NCBI GenBank assembly: GCA_041481485.1
Contig: JBGPBY010000155.1
Location: 1-13,728 of the forward strand
DNA: 13,728 bases
Source of the DNA: JBGPBY01 sp041481485
GTDB lineage: Bacteria; Acidobacteriota; Terriglobia; 20CM-2-55-15
Direction: 5' to 3'
The notes under the pieces are model-generated. The model was not told the origin of the DNA. It saw only the letters and a list, made by a program, of their open reading frames with translations, and made no database searches. The position numbers and the translations under genes are program-made. This document shows positions 5,598-13,728 of this stretch, piece after piece. Every line of letters starts with the position of its first letter. The stretch's first letter is position 1.

Positions 5598-6965
5598 ATG
5601 AGCACTCCAATCACGCTAAGCGGCTTCAACAATATCGATTTCAAATCGATCATCAACCTGATCATGCAGGCTGAAAATGAGAAGGTCACCCGCGTCCAAT
5701 CCGACCAGACGAAGCAGCAAACGAAGCTGACCAGTTATGGCACTTTTGCGGGCAACCTCGCATCCGTGCAGTCCGCATTCAAGGCTCTCACTTCCACAAC
5801 TTTCGAATCGCTTGCAGCCAGTTCCTCGGATGAAACAGTGTTGACGGCGTCCGCGACGTCATCGTCGACTAAGGGATCCTATTCGATTGAAGTCCAGAAT
5901 CTCGCGCGTGCCCAGGTCACCATCAGTGCGGTGCGTCAATTTAGCGATATCACGGCGACGTTAATCGATGGAGGTTCATTCTCGATCGCTCAGCATGGAA
6001 CCACTACCGATATCGATCTTACCGGTGTTCACAGCCTGACGGAATTGCGGGACGCCATCAACAGTCAGCAGACCGGAGTCAAGGCTTCCATCATCAATGA
6101 CGGTTCCACTTCCGACGTCCCTCCCAGACCGTTCCGGCTCGTATTGGCCAGCACGCAGACGGGAGCCGCCGAAGCATTTACCATAAACGATCAGACGACT
6201 CTGAACGGTACCGGCGCCGGCACGATCTTGAATCTGAGCACAGATGGGACCAATGGAACGGCCAGAGATGCTGCGCTCACCTTCAACGGAATCCAGATTC
6301 AAAGCAGCACGAACATCGTGAGTGGCGCGATCCCCGGACTTTCGATCAAACTGTTGAAACCCGGAAGTGCGGCCGTAAGCGTCGATTCCGACGACAGCAG
6401 CCTCAAGGAAAAGGTCAAAGCCGCCGTGAATGCTTTTAACGCGTTCAACGATTACGTGCAGTCTCAGTCCAAAATCACCACTGACGGCAGTGCGAGACCT
6501 CCCCTGGCCACGGATCCGCTTTTTCGCGGAGCAAACCGCCAACTGCGTTCTGCATTGATTTCCGATGTGGTTTCCGGAGGTTCCATTCACAACCTTGCGG
6601 AAATCGGAGTTCGTTTGGAGAGAAGTGGAAAGCTGACGTTTGATGAATCGGATTTCGATGCGGCGCTGGATTCCAATCGCGCCGATGTCGAGTCTTTCTT
6701 TTCGAAATCCGGTGGGCTTGTCGAAAGAATCAACGGTTTGCTGGATTCCTATGTGGGGGCAGGCGGGGCCATCGACATCGTTAAGACAAACACACAGCGG
6801 ACGATCGATTCCTACACGACAAGAATTCAGGCGCTTCAGGCACAACTGGCACTTCGTGAAGATACGCTGTCGAAACAGTTTTCGGCGGCCGACACGGCAA
6901 TCAGCCAACTGAATTCACAGGCCAACGCCCTCGGTGGACTGACCAATCAATATCGCCTCTTTTAA
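5598..6965 (+). CDS. fliD: Flagellar filament cap protein FliD (HAP2)
   Basis: FliD caps the growing filament and promotes folding and insertion of flagellin at the tip. The 455-residue protein has a FliD_N region (about 5-105) beginning SGFNNIDFKSIINLIMQAEN with a helix rich in Gln and Thr, a middle beta-rich part with flagellin IN-like repeats (about 105-225), and a FliD_C region (about 228-440). It ends in the heptad-rich helix around ALREDTLSKQFSAADTAISQ (about 416-435), near the very C-terminus. The length is within the normal range for a compact FliD. AGGA lies about 13 bases before the ATG. It sits between flaG and fliS in the usual order. A 310-codon antisense open frame across it is a shadow. 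Confidence 0.96.
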   Translation: MSTPITLSGFNNIDFKSIINLIMQAENEKVTRVQSDQTKQQTKLTSYGTFAGNLASVQSAFKALTSTTFESLAASSSDETVLTASATSSSTKGSYSIEVQNLARAQVTISAVRQFSDITATLIDGGSFSIAQHGTTTDIDLTGVHSLTELRDAINSQQTGVKASIINDGSTSDVPPRPFRLVLASTQTGAAEAFTINDQTTLNGTGAGTILNLSTDGTNGTARDAALTFNGIQIQSSTNIVSGAIPGLSIKLLKPGSAAVSVDSDDSSLKEKVKAAVNAFNAFNDYVQSQSKITTDGSARPPLATDPLFRGANRQLRSALISDVVSGGSIHNLAEIGVRLERSGKLTFDESDFDAALDSNRADVESFFSKSGGLVERINGLLDSYVGAGGAIDIVKTNTQRTIDSYTTRIQALQAQLALREDTLSKQFSAADTAISQLNSQANALGGLTNQYRLF

Positions 6966-6981
6966 TAAGGAAGTTTCATAC

Positions 6982-7410
6982 ATGAGTCACGATTCAGCGC
7001 GGTTTGCTTATCAGGAAATGGAAGCCTCCGGATCCAGCGGGGTCCAGCTTGTCGTCATGCTGTATGACGGTGCAATTCGGTTTCTCAACGATGCATCCAA
7101 CAGTGTGAGACAGAAGGATCTTCAGGGAAAAATCGTTGCTGTGGATCGCGCGCTCGCCATTATCGGCGAGCTTCAGGGAACCCTTCGCATGGAAGAAGGT
7201 GGAGAGATTTCGAACTCTCTGGATCGGATTTATACCTACATGACCAATCGAATTCTGGACGGAAGTGTGAAGCTGGACCCGCGTCCTTTCGACGAAGTGG
7301 TGAAGCTTCTGACGAATCTCAACAGCGCCTGGAAAACTATCGCTCAACCGAAAAACATTCAAAATGAGATTCCTCAGAATGATTCCTCGCCACTGGAGAT
7401 ATTTGGATAA
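6982..7410 (+). CDS. fliS: Flagellin export chaperone FliS
   Basis: FliS binds the C-terminal D0 helix of flagellin in the cytoplasm and prevents early polymerisation. The 142-residue protein shows the family signature QLVVMLYDGAIRFLNDA (22-38) and later helices including LDRIYTYMTNRILDGSVKLD and VVKLLTNLNSAW (106-117). The tail from about residue 120 to the end (KPKN/IQNE/SPLEIFG-type, polar) is slightly longer than usual and probably flexible. AAGGA lies upstream of the ATG at good spacing, 16 bases after the fliD stop. It belongs to the flaG-fliD-fliS unit. Confidence 0.95.
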   Translation: MSHDSARFAYQEMEASGSSGVQLVVMLYDGAIRFLNDASNSVRQKDLQGKIVAVDRALAIIGELQGTLRMEEGGEISNSLDRIYTYMTNRILDGSVKLDPRPFDEVVKLLTNLNSAWKTIAQPKNIQNEIPQNDSSPLEIFG

Positions 7411-7414
7411 AGCA

Positions 7415-7738
7415 ATGACGTTGAGCAGGAATATTTCTGCATTGCAAGAGCTCTTCGTACTGTCACAGTCCGAATCCCTCATGCTTGACGAGGGGGATAT
7501 CGAGGAAGTCCGCCGAATCGCCGCCCGAAAGGCAGCGATTGTGGAAAACCTTTCCGCCGGAAAAAAGGAGCCTGTGGACCCAGCATTACAGCGCCAGGCA
7601 TTGGAACTGATTTCCGGGATTACTGCCATTGACGCGAAGAATCGCACTCGGCTGGAGCGGTGGAGAAGCGAAAGCCTTTTGGGTCTGCAGCAAATCCGCG
7701 ATCAGCGTCATCTGAACAGCGTGTATTCTTCTCAATAG
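7415..7738 (+). CDS. Small helical protein, FliT/FlgN-like candidate
   Basis: This 107-residue protein starts four bases after the fliS stop. An ATG at 7364 in the same frame is possible but would overlap fliS by 47 bases and add a basic non-helical leader, so 7415 is preferred. The protein is almost entirely predicted helix (LQELFVLSQSESLMLDEGDI; VRRIAARKAAIVENL; a long C-terminal helix with RLERWRSESLLGLQQIRDQR), with no cysteines, signal peptide or membrane segment. Position after fliS, size and helical make-up match small export chaperones such as FliT (for FliD) or FlgN (for the hook-filament junction proteins). Similarity in sequence is too weak for a firm name. It is the last gene of the flagellar cluster. 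Confidence 0.8.
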   Translation: MTLSRNISALQELFVLSQSESLMLDEGDIEEVRRIAARKAAIVENLSAGKKEPVDPALQRQALELISGITAIDAKNRTRLERWRSESLLGLQQIRDQRHLNSVYSSQ

Positions 7739-7872
7739 GCAAAGGCTCTTAACTGTAGGCGTTGTCTAGTGGCTCCCTCTACGCGTTACGCCACGGCCGC
7801 GGCAAATCTCCGCGACGAATCGCAAACATTTTTCTGATGAACCGCCAGACGTGATGTTATGTCTCTTGATCT
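7739..7872. other. Intergenic gap without recognised sites
   Basis: The 134 bases between the flagellar cluster and the secreted-protein pair contain no long inverted repeat with a T-tract and no convincing promoter. Transcription may read through, or a Rho-dependent end may lie here. Confidence 0.4.
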
Positions 7873-9606
7873 ATGCCACTGCTGACAACCGCGCTCTTCT
7901 GTTCTTTTCTTTTGCAGGCACAAGGCCCGAGAGGAAATGCGAGTATCCTGCCGTCGGTTTCCGGCAGAGTCCTTGCTGGTGATTCGACCGAACCCCTGGT
8001 GTCCGCCTCGATCAAATTGGTTCCGGAAGATAACGCAAATCTTGCCACGTCGGGCCAACGAGGCGGCGTCAATCGGTTGCAAGTCAATTCAGATGAATTG
8101 GGACGGTTTATTCTTCGGGGAGTTCCGCCTGGCCGCTACGGCGTTTCGGTCGACCGGGAAGGATACGTCCACGAAGATCATTTTCAATATGGTCCCAACC
8201 AGCCCTTTCAATTCGTACTCACGATCAACAGCCAGCCCCTGGAAAACGTCACGATTCTGATGAATCCGGTTCCGACGATTTCCGGTGTCGTCTACAGTCC
8301 GCGGGGCGAGCGCCTCGCAGGCGTGACTGTGCAGGCTTTTCGTGTGACCTATACCACTTCGGGCAGAAGACTGGCGCGCGCGGCGAGTGTGTTGTCGCAC
8401 GAAGGAGGGGAATACCGGCTGTTCAATCTCATTCCGGGTTACTACCTAATCGGTGCGAGTCTGAGTTCAGAGACGCGTCGCGCATGGAATTCTCTGGTCA
8501 ACTTCACGCCGAATCTTTCGGCTCCGGATGAAGGTTATGCAAATGTCTTTTTCCGCAGCGAGGATGATATCTCGCACGCCCAGTTTGTTCATTTGCTCAT
8601 CAACCGAAGCGCCGCAAATGTGGATATTTCGTTTCACGATGTCGCTTACTTCAACTTGTCCGTAAAAGTCATTCAGGATCCGCTGGGACATCCGCTGATC
8701 AATGCCACAGTCGCTCTTATTCCAGCCGGCATTGACTTAAATGCAGCGCGGGACTTTCAAATGAAACGGACAAGTTCGGGTTACACACTGGATCGAGTGG
8801 TCGGTGGAGATTACGTGGTTGTGGTCATTGCAGATTATGTGGACTCGTCGAATGCGCGCACTCCTGTCGTTGTTTCGCAGCCTCGGCCCATACACATCGA
8901 CAGGAATTCCGAAGTTACTGTCGAAGCTGTCGAGCCTATCGATATTCCCGGCCGGCTTCAGATGGCGGGAACGATTCGGCCTCCGGTACCTGTCGTCGAG
9001 TGGGTACGTGCGGACCACTACTCCAGCCAGATCTTTACGGCAGCGCTCAATGAAAACGGTTCGTTCCTATTACCTCTGATCGGCCCGGGAGTTTACGACG
9101 TGTTCGTTTCGGGACTTCCCAATACGACCTATGTGTCCGACGCAAGGCTGACGGCAACAGACCGGCCGCTCAAACACATTGTGATCGACTCCCGGCAACC
9201 CTCGCGTTTCGTGAATCCTCAAACGTCGAACTGGACCAGCAATTTTCAGTTGTCGATCTCGGTCAGTCGCGCGGCATCTTCCATTTCCGGTTCCGTAACG
9301 AATGCGGCCACACCGGTTCCCGGCGCTGAGGTCCTCCTCGTTCCGGTTCTGGAACAGTCACGGCAGAGAAAGGACCGGTTCTTTATTACGGAATCAGACG
9401 CTTCGGGAAAATTTGTATTCCCGGGCGCTCCATCGGAGCCCTACCTGGCATTCGCTTTTGAAAGGCTCGATTCGGACGTTTACTATGACGCCGAATTCAT
9501 CGCTCAGATCATGTCTCGGGCCACTTCAATAGCAGCGAATGGCAGAGATGCCGAAAACCGTCTGATGTTAATCACGCTTGACGATCTTGCCAGGATGGTC
9601 CATTGA
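7873..9606 (+). CDS. Secreted protein with carboxypeptidase-regulatory-like repeats (paralog 1)
   Basis: The 577-residue product starts with a short hydrophobic signal-like segment (MPLLTTALFCSFLLQAQG) that unusually has no basic residue. An in-frame stop two codons upstream (7867-7869) excludes a longer N-terminus; no ribosome site is evident. At least three CarboxypepD_reg-like beta-sandwich units are visible, each with a Ser-Gly-x-Val strand, an Ala-x-Val strand, a G-x-F/Y turn and a PPGRY-type end: about 28-115 (VSGRV, GRFILRGVPPGRYGVSVDREG), about 134-225 (ISGVVYSPRGERLAGVTV, GGEYRLFNLIPGYYLIGA) and about 475-545 (SSISGSVTNAATPVPGAEV, GKFVFPGAP). No protease or other catalytic motif is seen. 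Such proteins are abundant in Acidobacteriota and are taken to act in the periplasm or on the cell surface. The next gene starts within its stop codon, so the two are coupled. Confidence 0.85.
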   Translation: MPLLTTALFCSFLLQAQGPRGNASILPSVSGRVLAGDSTEPLVSASIKLVPEDNANLATSGQRGGVNRLQVNSDELGRFILRGVPPGRYGVSVDREGYVHEDHFQYGPNQPFQFVLTINSQPLENVTILMNPVPTISGVVYSPRGERLAGVTVQAFRVTYTTSGRRLARAASVLSHEGGEYRLFNLIPGYYLIGASLSSETRRAWNSLVNFTPNLSAPDEGYANVFFRSEDDISHAQFVHLLINRSAANVDISFHDVAYFNLSVKVIQDPLGHPLINATVALIPAGIDLNAARDFQMKRTSSGYTLDRVVGGDYVVVVIADYVDSSNARTPVVVSQPRPIHIDRNSEVTVEAVEPIDIPGRLQMAGTIRPPVPVVEWVRADHYSSQIFTAALNENGSFLLPLIGPGVYDVFVSGLPNTTYVSDARLTATDRPLKHIVIDSRQPSRFVNPQTSNWTSNFQLSISVSRAASSISGSVTNAATPVPGAEVLLVPVLEQSRQRKDRFFITESDASGKFVFPGAPSEPYLAFAFERLDSDVYYDAEFIAQIMSRATSIAANGRDAENRLMLITLDDLARMVH

Positions 9607-11183
9607 AAGCCGCATTGCTGTTGCTGCTGTTGCAGGTGAGTTCCGCGGTTTCGCCGGCAAGCCTGTCTGGCCTCGTTACCGAAGCTCGATCCCCATATGT
9701 TCATACGCTGTTCAATGCGCGGGTGGAACTGGTGGGTGAATCGGAACCGAACCCTGTCGTGAAAACCGGTGCGGACGGCCGATTCCTCTTTTCCAATCTT
9801 CGTGGCGGCCGCTACCGTGTGCTGGTCACGGAGGACGGGTACATCCACAAGGCTCTGAATGTCGTTGTGCCTCAGGGACAGAACAATGAGGTGCGAATCG
9901 AAATGGACCCGGCTCCTACGGTAGTCGGTCACATCCGGGATCGCAACAATGTGCCGATGTCGAACATTCTGGTGGAAGCGCTGAAAGTCGGTTATGGCCC
10001 TCGCGGAGATCGGACCATCACCGCGATGGAATCCGCACTGACCGACGATCGCGGGGAGTATCACCTCTATTGGTTGGATAATGGCGAATACTACATTCGC
10101 GCCAGCCCTCTCCCCAGAAACCTGCCGATCCAGGACGCTTTGCTGTTGAATGCGGTCCCGGTTGGATCGCAACTGGGCCCCACGTACAATCCAGGAACTC
10201 GAAATCTCAAGGAAGCGGCGACAATTCGACTGCGCGCGGGCTCAACCTATGGGCCGATAGATTTTCAGATGCAGCTCAACGCCACGGCTGGTATTACCGG
10301 ATTCATTTCCACAGAGGCCGGACTTGGATACGTTGGCCTTTGTCATGCCGATATTTTTGTTACCCCCGCTGGCGCGTCACCCAGCATGCAGCAGTATCGA
10401 GGCAGGTCCGCGTGCGACAATCCGGCGGGACTAGGTAATTTTAGCGTCGGCGGATTTTGGCCAGGAACTTATGTTGTGTCTTCCGAGTTCACGATCGATG
10501 GGGTCGTCTGGATGATTCATCGGAAGATGGAGGTCAAGGCTCTGGACAGGGGAATCAGTTTGACGTTGGTTGCGGGAACCATAGTTCACGGCCAGATCGT
10601 GACGGAGCCCGAAGGCGCGATCAATCTTCGATTACTCCGGTTTGCTCTGGAATCTTCCGATCCGGAGTTGCCCTCACCTCGTGTGGTTCAGGTCGATGCA
10701 AAGGGAGAAGTTTTCGCCTTTGCGGAACCTGGAGATTACTCTCCACGCGTCCTGAATCTTCCTGAAGACGCTTATGTGAAGTTTGCAAAATCCAGCGGCG
10801 GTGATGAAAGGCCAGTTCACGTAGAGTTCACACCACTGGAACTGGGACAAATCACGCTTGCAACCGATGGCGGGCATATGGATGGACTGGTGGTCGATGA
10901 TTCCGGTCATCCCATTTCCAACGCCATTGTGGTTCTTGTTCCAGACGCCGGCCGGCGTAGTTCACCGCAACAATATCGAACCGCGGAATCCGATGCGGAC
11001 GGCCGCTTCACGATACGCGGCATTCCTCCCGGCGATTACAAAGCGTTTGCCTGGGAAAGTGCGGAAGACAACGCCTACCTGAATGCAGACTACCTGCGAA
11101 ATTACGAAGGGTTGGGAACCCCAATGAACGTCGCTCCATCGAGTGCTTTGACAGCAACGCTTCGAGTTATCTTGCAAAATTGA
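9603..11183 (+). CDS. Secreted protein with carboxypeptidase-regulatory-like repeats (paralog 2)
   Basis: This 526-residue protein begins at a TTG that overlaps the previous stop as TTGA; AGGA seven bases upstream supports this start. A classic signal peptide follows (MKAALLLLLLQVSSAVSPA). It shares the plan of its neighbour: unit 1 about 20-110 (LSGLVTEARSP, GRFLFSNLRGGRYRVLVTEDG), unit 2 about 111-200 (PTVVGHIRDRNNVPMSNILV, RGEYHLYWLDNGEYYIRASP), and a C-terminal unit about 418-490 (MDGLVVDDSGHPISNAIVVL, GRFTIRGIPPGDYKAFAWE). Matching phrases at the same places, such as the PAPT/PVPT-x-x-G opening of unit 2 and the closing DVYYDAEF/NAYLNADYL motif, show an old tandem duplication. Two cysteines (in LCHADI and SACDNP) may form a disulfide in the middle region. 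Function is unknown; no enzyme motif is seen. Confidence 0.87.
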   Translation: MKAALLLLLLQVSSAVSPASLSGLVTEARSPYVHTLFNARVELVGESEPNPVVKTGADGRFLFSNLRGGRYRVLVTEDGYIHKALNVVVPQGQNNEVRIEMDPAPTVVGHIRDRNNVPMSNILVEALKVGYGPRGDRTITAMESALTDDRGEYHLYWLDNGEYYIRASPLPRNLPIQDALLLNAVPVGSQLGPTYNPGTRNLKEAATIRLRAGSTYGPIDFQMQLNATAGITGFISTEAGLGYVGLCHADIFVTPAGASPSMQQYRGRSACDNPAGLGNFSVGGFWPGTYVVSSEFTIDGVVWMIHRKMEVKALDRGISLTLVAGTIVHGQIVTEPEGAINLRLLRFALESSDPELPSPRVVQVDAKGEVFAFAEPGDYSPRVLNLPEDAYVKFAKSSGGDERPVHVEFTPLELGQITLATDGGHMDGLVVDDSGHPISNAIVVLVPDAGRRSSPQQYRTAESDADGRFTIRGIPPGDYKAFAWESAEDNAYLNADYLRNYEGLGTPMNVAPSSALTATLRVILQN

Positions 11184-11244
11184 AACTGGAGCCGAGATCC
11201 AACATCGCGCTGCCCCGTCCCGTCGGAAAATAGCGGCCGCCTCT

Positions 11245-11262
11245 GGATCGTGCGTCCGATCC
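11245..11262 (+). other. Small hairpin after the secreted-protein pair
   Basis: GGATCG (11245-11250) and CGATCC (11257-11262) form a six-pair stem with a six-base loop in the 184-base gap between the secreted-protein pair and the ABC genes. No T-tract follows, so it is at best a weak terminator. Confidence 0.25.
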
Positions 11263-11331
11263 TGCTGCCAAACTCAAACGGAAAGTTTCTATGCGACCCT
11301 TCGACAACAGAAATACCGGGGGATTTCGCCT

Positions 11332-11359
11332 TCGACACCGCCGTCGCACCGTTTATACT
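11332..11359 (+). promoter_or_regulatory. Sigma-70-like promoter of the ABC transporter pair
   Basis: TCGACA (11332-11337, five of six matches to TTGACA) is followed after 16 bases by TATACT (11354-11359, five of six matches to TATAAT). Transcription would begin near 11366, only a base or two before the first ATG at 11368. This implies either a leaderless message or translation from an internal ATG at 11392 or 11407. Confidence 0.6.
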
Positions 11360-11367
11360 TCTTTCCC

Positions 11368-12348
11368 ATGGATCGCCTGAATGAACACGTTATGATCCGA
11401 CCTCACATGAACCTCGTTGAGATTGACAACGTCACCAAAACCTTTGGGCAGCACGTCGCGGTGAACTCCCTGACGTTAGCCGTCCCGCAGGGATCGATTT
11501 ACGGATTCATCGGGCCGAATGGTTCCGGGAAAACAACGACCTTGCGCATGATCATGCGCATCTACCATCCCGATCCCGGCGCGGGCACTATCCGCGTACT
11601 CGGGGAAATGGCATCCACCGCTGCATCCGACCGTGTGGGTTATCTTCCGGAGGAACGCGGGCTGTACAAGAAAATGAAAGTCTCGGATGTCCTCCGTTTT
11701 TATGCCCAGCTCAAGGGCCACCGAAACCCCAACCCGTTGATCCGCGCCTGGCTCGATCGGATGGGCCTCTCGGAATACAGCGACAAGAAGGTGGAGACTC
11801 TGTCAAAAGGGATGTCCCAAAAGGTTCAATTCATTTCCGCCGTGCTTACAGAACCTCAGCTTGTGATCCTGGATGAGCCCTTCTCGGGTCTGGACCCGGT
11901 CAATGCCGACGTGTTGCGCGAAGCGGTCCTCGATTTGCGCCGGAAGGGTGCGACCGTGATTTTCTCCACGCACGACATGGCCGTCGCCGAAAAAATGTGC
12001 GACTTCATTTTCATGATCTACAAGGGCAACAAAGTCCTGGACGGAACCCTGGACTCCATTCAGGACCGTTATGGACAGGACACCGTGCGGGTTCGCGTGG
12101 AAGGCGATAACTTTGACGCTCGAACGATTCCCGGCGTGGAAAAGGTCAACGATTTCGGCCGGCTGCAGGAACTGCGCATGGTTCCAAACACGAATCCACA
12201 GACGCTGCTTTCAGAGTTGATGAGGCGGGGCCGCGTGGTGCACTTCGAGCTAACACGTCCGTCCCTCCACGATATTTTTGTGAGAATCGCAAGACCCAGT
12301 GTGGAGTCCACCATCTCTCCGGAACAAGCGGGAACTGCCCATGCGTAA
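11368..12348 (+). CDS. ABC transporter ATP-binding protein, NatA-like
   Basis: This cytoplasmic ATPase of an exporter has all key motifs (numbered from 11368): Walker A GPNGSGKTT (49-57), the segment GYLPEERGLY (91-100) in place of a standard Q-loop, which is usual for this subfamily, signature LSKGMSQKVQ (145-154), Walker B LVILDEPFSGLDP (165-177) with catalytic Glu170, and the H-loop in STHDM (200-204). The C-terminal 90 or so residues form the extra regulatory domain common in NatA/YhaQ-type ATPases. Family members usually begin near MNLVEIDNVTKTFG, which is the ATG at 11407; the promoter position also favours an internal start, so the first 13 residues may not be translated. The permease gene overlaps its end by eight bases. 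Substrate is unknown: sodium, drugs and peptides are all known for relatives. Confidence 0.93.
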   Translation: MDRLNEHVMIRPHMNLVEIDNVTKTFGQHVAVNSLTLAVPQGSIYGFIGPNGSGKTTTLRMIMRIYHPDPGAGTIRVLGEMASTAASDRVGYLPEERGLYKKMKVSDVLRFYAQLKGHRNPNPLIRAWLDRMGLSEYSDKKVETLSKGMSQKVQFISAVLTEPQLVILDEPFSGLDPVNADVLREAVLDLRRKGATVIFSTHDMAVAEKMCDFIFMIYKGNKVLDGTLDSIQDRYGQDTVRVRVEGDNFDARTIPGVEKVNDFGRLQELRMVPNTNPQTLLSELMRRGRVVHFELTRPSLHDIFVRIARPSVESTISPEQAGTAHA

Positions 12349-13669
12349 AACAATAATAGTGGCGATCCGTGAATACGTAGTCTCCGTCAAGACGAAAGCG
12401 TTTCTATTCGGTCTCCTGATGATGCCGCTCATGATGGGAGGCAGTTTTATCGTTGGCGCTTTTCTGGAGGGTCGAGTCGATACAAAGGACAAACGGATCG
12501 CCGTCGCCGACTATACAGGCCGGCTTTTCGAAACCGTGGATTCCGCCGCCCGCCAGCGCAACGACACGGCGATCTTCGAAGGCGAAGGCGCTGCGCGAAA
12601 GCAGATTCTTCCGCGCTTCGTTATCGAAAAAGTCGACACCGGCGCCACGGATATGCAGCGGCTATCGCTGCAACTTTCCGATCGGATTCGGAAGGGCGAA
12701 CTCATGGCTTTCGTATTGATCGGTCCAAAGGTGATCGACACCAACAACAGCAACAGCGATCCCAGCCAGGCAACCCTCAACTACTATTCGAACACCCCCA
12801 CCTACAACGATGCCCGTGGGTGGATTACGGGCGTATTGAACGAACGGGTACAACAACTCCGGCTCGAGAGCGCTGATTTCGACGCCGGGCTCGTCCGCCG
12901 GCTCACCCAGCGAGTCCCGGTCGGCAATCTCGGTTTGGTGGAAACGGACGCTGCAGGCAACATCATCAGCGCGGTAGAAACAAACCAGTTTGCGAACTTC
13001 CTCGTACCCTTTGCCATGATGTTCCTCATGTTCATGGTGATCATGGCGACCACGGCGCCTCTGCTGAACAGCACGCTCGAGGAAAAGACCCAGCGTATCG
13101 CCGAGGTATTGTTGTCCTCGATTCCGCCTTTTGAACTCATGGTCGGAAAACTAATCGGAATTGTGGGTGTGTCTCTGACCATGGCGACCGTGTACCTGGT
13201 CGGCGCGTACGCAGCGCTGAACCGCATGGGGTATGCCCAATTCTTTCCCTGGCAGAGTGTATGGTGGTTTGTGGGCTTCCTGAGTCTCGCCGTATTGATG
13301 TACGGGTCCATTTTTATAGCCATCGGCGCGGCGGTCAGCGACATGAAGGAAGCTCAAGGCATGATGACGCCGGTGATGCTCCTGGTCGTGTCCCCGATGT
13401 TTGTCCTGCAAAACGTCATGCGCGAACCCGGGTCGACTCTTTCGCTCGCGATGTCTCTATTCCCGCCGGCAACGCCGATGCTCATGATCATCCGGCAGAC
13501 GGTGCCGCCGGGAATCCCGCTCTGGCAGCCCTTGCTGGGCGGCGCGCTCGTGGTTTTGACGTCCCTGGTGTGTGTGTTTGCTGCCGGACGAATCTTCCGC
13601 GTCGGCATCCTGATGCAGGGAAAAGGCGCGAGGATCAGCGAAATGCTCCGATGGGCGCTTCGAGGGTGA
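12341..13669 (+). CDS. ABC-2 type permease, NatB/YhaP-like
   Basis: The start is the ATG at 12341, which overlaps the ATPase stop as ATGCGTAA and begins the expected short basic N-terminus MRKTIIVAIREYVVSVKTKA; a frame extension upstream exists but lies inside the ATPase gene. The 442-residue protein has one membrane helix near 20-43, a large extracytoplasmic domain (about 45-215) and a block of five further helices from about 225 to the end. Between helices 2 and 3 is the family motif EEKTQRIAEVLLSSIPPFEL with MVGKLIG just after, typical of NatB/YhaP permeases and the contact to the ATPase. With its partner it should form an exporter of two ATPases and two permeases. The substrate cannot be told from sequence. 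No terminator hairpin is seen in the 59 bases after it. Confidence 0.92.
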   Translation: MRKTIIVAIREYVVSVKTKAFLFGLLMMPLMMGGSFIVGAFLEGRVDTKDKRIAVADYTGRLFETVDSAARQRNDTAIFEGEGAARKQILPRFVIEKVDTGATDMQRLSLQLSDRIRKGELMAFVLIGPKVIDTNNSNSDPSQATLNYYSNTPTYNDARGWITGVLNERVQQLRLESADFDAGLVRRLTQRVPVGNLGLVETDAAGNIISAVETNQFANFLVPFAMMFLMFMVIMATTAPLLNSTLEEKTQRIAEVLLSSIPPFELMVGKLIGIVGVSLTMATVYLVGAYAALNRMGYAQFFPWQSVWWFVGFLSLAVLMYGSIFIAIGAAVSDMKEAQGMMTPVMLLVVSPMFVLQNVMREPGSTLSLAMSLFPPATPMLMIIRQTVPPGIPLWQPLLGGALVVLTSLVCVFAAGRIFRVGILMQGKGARISEMLRWALRG

Positions 13670-13728
13670 CGGGTTGTTGCGAAGGTCAATTTTCAAATCG
13701 AACAGCTACTAAGTGCCCCATTTCTTAA

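Noticed and set aside
5739..5750. TGGCAC followed by TTGC inside fliD, resembling a sigma-54 promoter
   Set aside because: The spacing between the GG and GC elements is about three bases too short, and it lies within conserved coding sequence.
5976..6908. 310-codon minus-strand open frame opposite fliD
   Set aside because: The fliD reading frame is well conserved; the antisense translation is Arg/Gly-rich low-complexity without motifs.

Overview
The window comes from a moderately GC-rich, flagellated, Gram-negative-type bacterium. Secreted proteins built from carboxypeptidase-regulatory-like beta-sandwich repeats, a TPR-fused family 2 glycosyltransferase beside the flagellin gene, and NatA/NatB-type ABC genes together suggest Acidobacteriota or a relative. 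That placement is inferred from gene content; there is no rRNA or other taxonomic marker here.

Layout. (1) Positions 1-3726, minus strand: a three-gene operon read right to left. It encodes a GT2 glycosyltransferase fused to about ten TPRs, a 202-residue protein of unknown function with a possible beta-grasp head, and a glycosyltransferase-like protein with a TTG start that runs off the window edge at base 1. (2) Positions 3727-4301: a 575-base divergent intergenic region. It holds small hairpins, a REP/MITE-like inverted-repeat element with a second truncated copy in tandem, a sigma-28-like promoter and a structured flagellin leader with GGA motifs that resemble CsrA sites. (3) Positions 4302-7738, plus strand: the flagellar filament cluster fliC, terminator, flaG, fliD, fliS and a small fliT-like helical gene. 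(4) Positions 7873-11183: two overlapping paralogous genes for secreted proteins with carboxypeptidase-regulatory-like repeats. (5) Positions 11368-13669: an ABC exporter pair, NatA-like ATPase and NatB-like permease, with its own sigma-70-like promoter.

How the parts may work together. fliC makes the filament subunit, fliS its chaperone, fliD the cap; flaG and the fliT-like gene are accessory. The divergent operon is most simply read as a flagellin (or FliD) glycosylation module, because it lies directly opposite a short flagellin whose middle segment is rich in Ser and Thr. The least described parts are the 202-residue protein between the two glycosyltransferases, the double GT-A-like protein with altered metal-site motifs, and the inverted-repeat element inserted between the two divergent promoters. 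The ABC pair looks independent of the flagellar genes. I see no CRISPR array, tRNA, rRNA, phage genes or toxin-antitoxin pair.
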